Positions 56,273 to 64,000 of a stretch of 64,000 nucleotides of DNA are shown here, piece after piece; position 1 is the stretch's first letter; each line of letters begins with the position of its first letter. Origin of the DNA: Rhizopus sp. PT2906 (lineage: Eukaryota; Mucoromycota; Mucoromycetes; Mucorales; Rhizopodaceae); assembly GCA_025529335.1 (NCBI GenBank), contig JAMYHX010000047.1, positions 1 through 64,000 on the forward strand, given 5' to 3'. Below the pieces are notes generated by a model. The model did no database searches, was not told the DNA's origin, and saw only the letters and a program-made list of their open reading frames with translations. Made by a program: the position numbers and the translations under genes.

Positions 56273-57180
56273 ATGGCTACTCCAATTCCTGATTCTGTTG
56301 CACTTTCTGGAATCCCACTTGCAAATTATATGAGTGAACAGAAAAGTGAGTGCTCGTTTAAAAATACGTATAGTTATTTATTGTTAAAAAGGTGTCAGTT
56401 TGGCATATGTAAAGTACTTCTCAAAGAAAAAAGATGCTGTTAGTGCTTCGTTTAAAGCACTCAATTCAAAAGGGTTTATAATAACTTATAAAACATCTGA
56501 TAACTCAGAACATGAAGCTTTTATTGAATACAATGCTCCAGTGACTAAAATAGAGGATGTCCCACCCATTCTGGAATCCATGGCAAAAGAAGCAGAAACT
56601 GCACTAGGAATGGTATTAGCTTGACTTTTTGAAAAGAAAAAAGAAAAAACTGATCAAATGAATTGAATAGCCTGTGACAATGGCAAGTTTACCACCCTTG
56701 GAAGCAATCCAAGAAGCAGCCAAGCAAAGTCCTCCGAGTACTTCCCGTGAGACTCATAAATCAAAAGGTGGAAAAAGAATAAGGACAAACGATGTATCAC
56801 TCGCACCAGTTGAAGAAGATGCATTCTACTCTGTAGATTTTCATTGGCAGATGTTGATTACTCTTGGCCTTGGAGTAAATGCATTACTAGCCTATGCTTC
56901 AGATGAATTCTTGCTGAATAATTTCCCTCTGTTTATGTACAAGTTGCGTGAATTTTTGACAGCTTCATTGATTAAAAAGATTTTCCAAGGGGCAATCATA
57001 TGCCATCTTGCAGAAGGCTTATTTACCCTAGGCATCTGTTTGATCAGAGGATGGTATAGTCCATACAACACACTTCGATGGACAATTAGTTCATTTGCGT
57101 TTGGCTTTGCATCCTTATCAAAACTTTTTGCTCACGGAGAAAAGATGATTAACTACAAGAGGCGTGCCAAAGATGAATAA
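56273..57180 (+). CDS. DUF2470 domain protein with C-terminal membrane region
   Basis: Three exons (56273-56345, 56392-56612, 56671-57180) give 267 residues. The N-terminal half (about 15-98) is a DUF2470 domain: NYMSEQ (usual form HMNEDH), LAYVKYFSKK, ALNSKGFIITYKT and VPPILESMAKEAETALGM. In bacteria and plants this domain sits next to haem-binding FMN-type folds. The second half has three to four hydrophobic segments (MLITLGLGVNALLAYAS, IFQGAIICHLAEGLFTLGIC, WTISSFAFGFASLSKLFA), matching a fungal DUF4499-type membrane region. The fusion is common in fungi; its function is unknown. Its stop is 41 bases from that of the convergent FSP1-like gene. Confidence 0.9.
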
Positions 57181-57221
57181 AATGTTGGTTTTATTTGACA
57201 ATATTTTCTATAAAAAATAGT

Positions 57222-58625
57222 TTACGCATCTTTGGATGGTTTAGCCTTTAGCATTTCAGCAAGCGTTGTAGCATAAACGTTATGAGGGATGGATCTCCCA
57301 GCGATCCAGGACCCAACTGCTACCAAGGGCCCCAAAACGTGAGTTTGCATAACTGCTTCTTTCTATAAAATAGTCAGTTTTTAAGCACATCTCTCACAGT
57401 TTCTATAGATTACCTTTCCAAGGATAACCTTAATTAAGGCAAGGTCTTTACTTTTGTAAGGCTCCAATGAGTCATAAGATGCACCATTGATCAACTTTCT
57501 GATATTTGTTAGAGCAGCGAGACCTTGCATCCAAGCATAATGCCCTGTTTTAACATCTGTGTGGTCAATGACATCTCCGGCTGCAAATATATTTGGATAT
57601 CTTTCGTCTAGAATTTGCATTGTAGGCTTTACTTTGATAAATCCGTTGTCCTTGTTGATTGTGTCTGGAGACAGAGCCTTCATGAGCTCACTGTTGGGTG
57701 TCATACCGATGCACATAATCTGTTTAGAAGAATAGTGAGATTTCACGCTATGTAAATACGACAAGACTTACAGCCAAATCACCATGGATAGTATTGCCTC
57801 CTTTTGTTTGAATTTCAATAGGTTTTACTTCCAACGGGAACCCATTAGGAGGCAAGATCACACGATCACCAAGTACCTGCTTTATACCCGCCTTTTTCAA
57901 GATGTTATAAATCATTACATCGACGCTAACTTTGTATCTTGGTAAATATCGGTTACGGGAATGTACGAGGGTAACATGCTTCTCTGGATAGTGCTCTTTA
58001 ATTTCAGCTGCCAGCTCTATTTTCAGATAAGTACATGGAAAAAGTTCTTTTTTTTTTTTTTTTTTTTTTTATACCTAAGCCTACTGCGCCAGCACCAATA
58101 ATCACAGGCTTTTCACTTTCTTGAATCAGCTTTTGATAACGTTTCAAGGCATCAATACCAGCTTCTTTTGTGACAATATCATTGAAGCGACCAGGTGCGG
58201 GGATTTTCGTACCAGCAGTGTAGACTAAGTATTCATATTCCACCTTTTCACCGAAACCCGGAACTTTGCGGTCAAGCTCGATATAATCTTTGTGAATAGC
58301 AGTAGCTCTAGCATTAATGACTTTGCCAATAGTATCATCCCCATTAAACAGGTTATCATAGGGAATAAACAGCTCATCCTCGAATCCAGAAAGAACTGAT
58401 GCGCGAGGGAAAGCAAAGACGTGGTTGTAATGTGTTTTTTCTTCAATTAAAACAAGTCGATAACCCTCTATATGGTCTTCTAGCCAGGAAAGACTAGGAC
58501 CCATGGCTGTCGATTGCTTCATTGATTACTACATATCAAAAGATAATTTACACTTTTCCTTTACCTGCACTAGAAGCACCAATAAACACAATATTCTTAA
58601 TCTCGGTGATGTTTGAAGCTACCAT
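57222..58625 (-). CDS. FAD/NAD(P)-dependent oxidoreductase, FSP1/AIFM2-like
   Basis: Family members reduce quinones such as ubiquinone with NAD(P)H, often at membranes. Five exons (58625-58565, 58506-58075, 58016-57772, 57719-57414, 57362-57222) give 394 residues (human AIFM2 373). The FAD Rossmann motif IGASSAAMG spans the first splice site. LVLIEEKTHYNHVFAFPRAS, YEYLVYTAGT, VIIGAGAVGLELAAEI (the NAD(P)H Rossmann fold), IMCIGMTPN and PNIFAAGDVIDH (FAD ribityl-binding) follow in the usual order. There is no N-terminal MGxxxS myristoylation signal as in human FSP1. Intron 2 contains a run of about 22 T bases. It starts 527 bases from the SCAP stop, both on the minus strand. Confidence 0.93.
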
Positions 58626-59152
58626 GATTATAAAAAGGGGAAAAGGAGGAAAATGGCTAGTTTATTAAAAGTGTTACAAGAGATGTTTGAGAAAGATCTG
58701 AATCGGGAGAAAAAAAATCAGATAATTATAGAGATCCGATGCGGGAGAAAAAGTAAAATCTGATAATGAAATCAATTATCCGACAAAAATCTCAAAGTTC
58801 CGGGAGACATGACAGCCACATTTTTAAACCTTATTGTCTTTATATACTTGACTTTTAGGCTTTGAAGTGTCCTGAATGCTTCTTCATATATTGATAGTAA
58901 GCTATTCGTTTCATTAGTTTAAATGTATAGTTCTTTATAGAAATCTTCACTAGAATGTCGAATAATGCAAGCAATATTCGCTGTACGTCTTAATATTCTT
59001 TCAGTAGATTAAATGTCATAGCTATTACAGAACAAAAAGCGCGGCCCTGGCCGCGATTGGTAGAGTGAACAGCAAAAATAAAGAAATGTACCATAAAAGG
59101 CTGCTACGTAATCTACTCTGCTGTTCATTTTATTTAAAAGGAAATGCCCTGA
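58626..59152. other. Intergenic region between SCAP and the FSP1-like gene
   Basis: No gene is supported. A short GC-rich palindrome (GCGGCCCTGGCCGC) stands out at 59041-59054 in otherwise AT-rich DNA. The rest should be SCAP 3' UTR and the FSP1-like promoter. Confidence 0.5.
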
Positions 59153-62100
59153 TTATTTTTTTAAAGCGTCGTCAAATGAAATGATTTTTATAAAATTACC
59201 ATAATCACAGGCGAAACCATATCCATCTGTAGTAACTATATTTTGCACAGTAGTAAATGGCAGCAAATCAGATGCATCCTCCTCTTCAAAGCTACGACCC
59301 TGTAGAGATGCATTTTCATGATTCAACGATTTCTCTTTGGGATGGATATGAAACAATCTCTTCCATAGTGCAGTCGTATGATGTTGTCCAAAAGTGGTTT
59401 GGTCTTCTCTATCAAGATCATAGCTGACTGAAGGAATGCATAATTGGTTGGATGCAGACACATGTGTGTGGTGATACTGTAATGGTATAAACCAAGCATA
59501 CCATCTATTTTGTACGCGTCGGACGCCAGACAGAACGTTATTTTTACAAAACACTAGGTTTTTCCCACCCAATTGTTCTAGCAGACCAAGATAATGAACC
59601 TGGTGTTCTTTTATGCTGCATTCTTTTTCGCTGTTTAAAGAAACGGAAGATAGTTCGGGAATAAGGTATCCAACATGCCTACGAGAAGGTGGTCGAGAAG
59701 AACCTGGGACTGCATCATCTGGTTTTTGGTCGTCAATGTCTAAACGCCAGATATGCACTGTACCGTCTAGTGAACTTGAGGCAACCATAAAGACAAAGGG
59801 TGTGTTGGAATGAATTGAGGTAGGGTATTCTATATCTTTAAAGCTTTCTACAGCTACTTGAATGATATGACCATTGTGGTCAGCTGTAAATGACTCATTT
59901 TCTTCTTGCGTCTCGTTTCGTCCAATTAGGAACGAAGCATGCTCCGAAATGCTCGTTCTTCGAGACGCTATATGATCACTGCCTTGTGACAATGTAAACA
60001 ATGCATCCCCCGTATCCATATTCCACACTTTTACACTACCATCGCTTGCTCCTGACACCAAAATGCTAAATGAGTTGCAACTTGATTTGGCTGCTGCTAT
60101 ACTAGTGGCTGCATGATGATTGTCTCGATGGGTTATTACATATCGACAAGTCCAGTCAAACCGCGTTGAGTTGGAGTCCTTGGATTTCATTCTCTCCCAA
60201 CACTTTATCTGCCCATCGCTTGAGCCCGTAAAGAAGTATTGTTGACCATCTTTTATAAAGAGATGGGTAGCATGGATAGCCTTGGTATGATTTGTATTAG
60301 TTGAGCTTATCATCTTACCATCAGAAACATTCCATTCGCAAAGAGTGCCGTCCCTATGCAGTACAAGCAGAGAGTAATGCTTTGTGATATTGTCCTGGTC
60401 GATACCTTCATCTTGAAGAAAGTCAATGTATATTACACGCTTTGGAGTAACTGCTGAGTGGTATAAGTCAGCTTTGTCAATTTCCTTTGATTTGCTGTCC
60501 ACTGTTAGTTCAAATAAAAGATAGAGCGTTTTAACCTCCCACAAGCGTACGGTCCCATCGCCATACCCTGCTGCAACCCATCGATGTTCGTCATCCACCT
60601 TGACACACATAGCAAGTGGGGCCTGCCTTCTTTCGATAAAGTTCTTTTTGGAATATCGATGGCTGGCCGCCATCACATCCGTTTCATGAAGATGATAATA
60701 CTCTGAATTAATTTGCTCTGCGACCCAATGGCCTCCATTCAATTTGATCATCTTGTCTAGTCTTGCCATCCAAGTCTTTCGTTTGATGTCCCACAGATTG
60801 AGTTGCCCATCTTGTCCAGCGGATACAACCAACCGAGCAGTTGCGGAAAGAGAGTGCACGTCAGCCGTGTGGCGGCCTTTGAGTGTCTTTACTGATATGT
60901 TTCGTAAACAGTTATTGATTTGCAGTTTACTGAATTGACGTTGCCAGGATATCGCACCTGTATGTACCCCATCTTCATTATAGTGTTCTTGGGTCATGGC
61001 CACTCTACGAATGAGCGAATCCTCTGCTGCGGTATTTACAGAGACAATTCCGGTGCTGACGATAACCCGCACAATGTAGGTGCATACGCGAATAAATGCC
61101 TGTTGGAGGGCCGGAAGTAATTTCTTTTCGCGCAAGGAGGGCGACATCCAGGTGACGATTGATACAAGCATGAGCGATAGGACAAGGCTAGGTAAATTCA
61201 CGCCAGCGATGCATAGTAAAAGGGGTTGGAACGGATCAAGGTATTCACTTTGGTGGACAACTGTCATGATAGATTGGAGCATCAATGGGTACTTTTTCGT
61301 ATAATACTTGCTAACTTGAAGATATCTTTGCTCAATGGAAGAAGAATTATTTATTCCAAGGAAAATGATATCCGGTGGAGTGATCAAGAGCTGCTGGTTT
61401 TGATGCAAAGGATCGATGCTCTTCCAGAATAGATTAGACATGGTCATGGTATCTCTATCGGGTATCATCATCTGTTTACTGAGAATTTGATATGTGTCGT
61501 TCATGTTGGGTTGTAAAATGTAGAGAATGAGAATGACGAGGCACAACTATAAACATCGTTTAAAAGTCTGACCATTGTAATCGCATTTTCTATATAGCTT
61601 TACCAAGAATGCATTCACAGCTCTTCTTGATCTAAACTTCATGCCGTAATTGTCCTCTGTATACGTTGCAATTGTCTCACTTTGCTGATTTACCTTGCTT
61701 TCATGAGTACCTAGATCCGTAAGCTATAATAATTGTCATATTGGGTATACTTTTATTTGGTGTGTGTATCTTTATGATCTACTTCTGCTCTCCTTGTATC
61801 AATCGAAAGTACGGCGAGAAACATGCTAAGACTTAAAACATAGGCCATAATCAAGGTAACTGCAGAGAAAAGACAAAACAGACTAACGTTGAACGCATCC
61901 ATTTGGGACCCAATAAAGACCACAAACAGTTCTCCAAGAAGTGTGGTGGTCATGGATACACCCACTTTTTGTAACCCTATCAGGAAGTTAATTACAGCAG
62001 CTATGTTGTGTAAATTTGGCTTACCTTTGCCTATTCTCTCCTGTCGATTCAAATCGTCCTTGATGAAAATAACTGAGCCTGTTAATATCATTGCATGTTC

Positions 62101-63101
62101 AAGTACTGATGTGGCGGATATGAGCATGTGTAAAAACCAAAGACTGCTGTCGATGTTGATATTTAAAAAGTAAAAGACGCCTCTGGTAGATGTGTAGCAG
62201 ACAAATGTCAGAAAAATAGCCGTTATTGCTAATCCAGGCTTTGATTTAATAATGCTGACTTTTCCAAATTGATTTATCATCATTATATATATGCCAATAG
62301 CCAGCAAGGCAATCACGGGGAGCGCAGAGAATGGGATCATACATGACATCCACTATACAACATGTTATTATTGGCCAAGTTTTTGAAACAAGGACTTACC
62401 TTGTATTGTACAACAAAGTTTGGAAGGTTAAGACTACGCTGTATGAGTGGGCTGGATTGATTTGCTTGCTGTAGGACTGAATGTAGTAATTGATTCCAAA
62501 TATCTAATGCATGCTGCGTATCTTTCAAGATAAAAGTCAGAATCACTGAATCAAAACTCGATAAGCGTCCCCTAGAGTCAAAGGTCGCGTTTCCAAGGAC
62601 TGAGAGTGGATGAAAGGATAATCCAGTGTAAGGAGATATCTTTTTTGCGCCAAGAGTATATGAAGCAGTTTGTTCTTCAAAGGGAGAATGAAATAGACAG
62701 TGTTTGCTTGGGTACGCTGTTGCACAAATATCCTGTAAACTGTAGGTCTCTTTGTTTACCACTGCTGTAAAATCATTCAAATGATTGTACAACGATTTAG
62801 AGTCAGTAAAGAGCTGTGTCTGGTTTTGATGATGTATTCTAATTTGTTTTACGATAAAGTTGCGCTGCACCTTGAGCGAATAGCTATCTGTTGTATAAAT
62901 GTGTGGCGAGAACAGCCAAAGGTGTCCATCTACAAACACTCGTGGTGGAAAGGGTTGAATGACTGGATAAGACAGTAAGAATATACAAAAGAGTGACGAA
63001 AGTAGTATTGTCCAAGAGTAAGAGGCGCATTTTACACCCCAAGGGCAAAAGTATGTCTTGGATAGATAGCCTTGAAAAGTTTGAAGGGCCAATAAAGGCA
63101 T
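59153..63101 (-). CDS. SCAP: SREBP cleavage-activating protein SCAP (sterol sensor)
   Basis: Escorts the transcription factor SREBP from ER to Golgi when sterol is low. Four exons (63101-62400, 62352-61783, 61723-61604, 61546-59153) give 1261 residues (human 1279). A first membrane helix (SWTILLSSLFCIFLLSYP, about 28-45) precedes a large lumenal loop. The sterol-sensing domain lies at about 235-425 (MIPFSALPVIALLAIGIYIM, FVCYTSTRGVFYF, ISATSVLEHAMILTGSVIF, NFLIGLQKVGVSMT). The C-terminal half carries WD40 repeats that bind SREBP (ADVHSLSATARLVVSAGQDG with NLWDIK; AAGYGDGTVRLWEV; FTGSSDGQIKCWE; VSGASDGSVKVWNMDTG; ASSSLDGTVHIWRLD). In fungi this pathway also serves oxygen sensing. The gene looks intact, with introns of 47-59 bases. 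Confidence 0.95.
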
Positions 63102-63266
63102 GAATATAGAGGTTTATTGCTGTGTAATAATAGAAAGAAGAAAGAAAAGGGATATCTAATAATAATGACGTTTGGTTAATTTTTTGTGAGTGAAACACAA
63201 TTGACAAAAATATTAAAAAGACAAGGGGGTTGTAATTGTAGTTGATAATATGTACAGTATAGTATC

Positions 63267-64000
63267 TTAGTCTCTTGTTCTTCCTGGTGTGGCTACAACT
63301 GATTCATATCCAGGCAATGTCCCAGAAAAGCTATATAGCCTATTCGACCTAATAGCTGTTGTATAAGAAGGTACTCTAGACAGATCAATGCCTTCCCATG
63401 GATCGGTCATTTGAGTGCTTGTTGGAGTCGAAGGACGAGTGCTGGATTCTTCATCTTCAGTGTCTGAAGAACTAAGCGTGCTATTGGCTACCGTAGCAGC
63501 AGCATTTGGTGCATAAATTGCAATAGATGGTGGTAAATCCCCTCTTGCGATAAGATTAGCAACTTGCTGTGGATCATATGGTGCTGACCTCCAAGCATCC
63601 TCATAGGAAGGTAAGGCGTTCTCATCTTCTGGAGAAACTTCTGCGATCACGATTGGAATGGCTGCTCTAAGTTCTATATTGTATATATATATATATATTA
63701 GTGTCTTTATCTATGTCTGTGGCAAAGTTCATGTACCTGATATATGACCATCTGCATTTTCTAGTGATACTGTAAATTTCAACTTGTGCTTAATCTTTAA
63801 AAGATCACAAATTGAATCTGTCTGTATTTGATGTGATTGAATGTTGGGCACTGGTAATAGCTCTGTCTTTGTCCATGCATCTGGTCCTGATGAAAAGCTC
63901 TCGTCTCTCAAATGTTTAACTACTTTTCCTTCCATCTTTGAATGATCAGCACATGTTAGTGTGATATATTCCTTTAATACGCAAGAGACAGATCGAACTT
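63267..64000 (-). CDS. Alpha-arrestin (ART/ARRDC-like), C-terminal part, runs off the window
   Basis: An adaptor that recruits HECT ubiquitin ligases (Rsp5/NEDD4) to plasma-membrane transporters. Only the end is present: exon 63737-64000 (continues beyond the right edge) and last exon 63673-63267, 223 residues in all. The first part is an arrestin C domain (VRSVSCVLKEYITLTC, LKIKHKLKFTVSLENADGHI, then ELRAAIPIVIAEV across the splice). The tail carries PPxY-like motifs expected to bind WW domains: LPSYEDAW, VPSYTTA and LPGYES. A Ser/Thr-rich segment between them is a likely phosphorylation region. The 5' end and start codon lie outside the window. Confidence 0.93.

Noticed and set aside
59041..59054. 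GC-rich palindrome as a possible terminator or origin
   Set aside because: Only a 6-base stem; no supporting context. Recorded within the intergenic entry only.
1..64000. tRNA, rRNA or CRISPR features
   Set aside because: I found no convincing tRNA or rRNA sequence, and CRISPR arrays are not expected in a fungal nuclear genome.

Overview
The window is nuclear DNA from a filamentous fungus. It is most likely a member of the Mucorales (Mucoromycota). The sequence is AT-rich, with long pyrimidine tracts just before several start codons. Almost every gene is cut by short GT-AG introns, mostly 40-60 bases. The exon joins proposed here come from reading frame, splice consensus and protein-family continuity; no transcript data were available. 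The species cannot be named from the sequence.

The left end (1-11 kb) is a transposon graveyard around one host gene. It holds a Mutator-like (MULE) relic with SWIM and OTU parts (1.65-2.5 kb), orphan gene fragments (2.9-5.5 kb), a Tc1/mariner C-terminal scrap (5.9-6.1 kb), a C2H2 zinc-finger gene (6.8-7.6 kb), a fragment of a repeated uncharacterised family (8.6-9.0 kb) and a frameshifted MULE transposase on the minus strand (9.3-11.0 kb). Then come two large intact genes: UBR1, the N-end-rule ubiquitin ligase (11.35-18.23 kb, +), and CHO2, the phosphatidylethanolamine N-methyltransferase (18.71-21.79 kb, -). From 22.5 to 24.8 kb lie a stop-ridden relic with a possible nuclease motif and Tc1/mariner fragments in both orientations. 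A small SAM methyltransferase gene follows (25.2-26.3 kb). The next 3.9 kb shows no gene I can support.

From 30 to 45 kb is a dense housekeeping block: an ABTB1-like ankyrin/BTB protein, a bZIP factor, an FYRN/FYRC (TBRG1-like) protein, the CK2 regulatory subunit, a small membrane protein, the RPAP2/Rtr1 RNA polymerase II phosphatase, COQ4, a secreted pacifastin-like protease inhibitor, the mitochondrial ATPase inhibitor IF1, the FEX fluoride exporter, a GNAT acetyltransferase and an AIG1-type GTPase. Several are paired head to head over less than 300 bases (FYR/CK2B, RPAP2/COQ4, FEX/GNAT), so they probably share promoters.

The right third alternates TE debris and host genes. A Helitron relic lies at 46.3-46.9 kb. 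A PH-domain gene and SEC11 meet tail to tail at 49.4 kb. From 50.5 to 55.8 kb are two Tc1/mariner families, one carrying an inverted duplication, plus broken orphan genes. Last come a DUF2470 membrane protein, an FSP1/AIFM2-like oxidoreductase, SCAP (sterol sensing) and the C-terminal part of an alpha-arrestin that runs off the right edge. A lipid and quinone theme recurs: CHO2 makes phosphatidylcholine, SCAP senses sterols, COQ4 acts in ubiquinone synthesis, and FSP1-type enzymes reduce ubiquinone. These genes are scattered, not clustered.

I did not find a clearly new multi-gene system. The points most worth checking are the pacifastin-like secreted protein, the repeated family with a possible PD-(D/E)XK motif, the split MULE/OTU pair with its palindrome cluster, the inverted transposon duplication, and a 31-base intron in COQ4.
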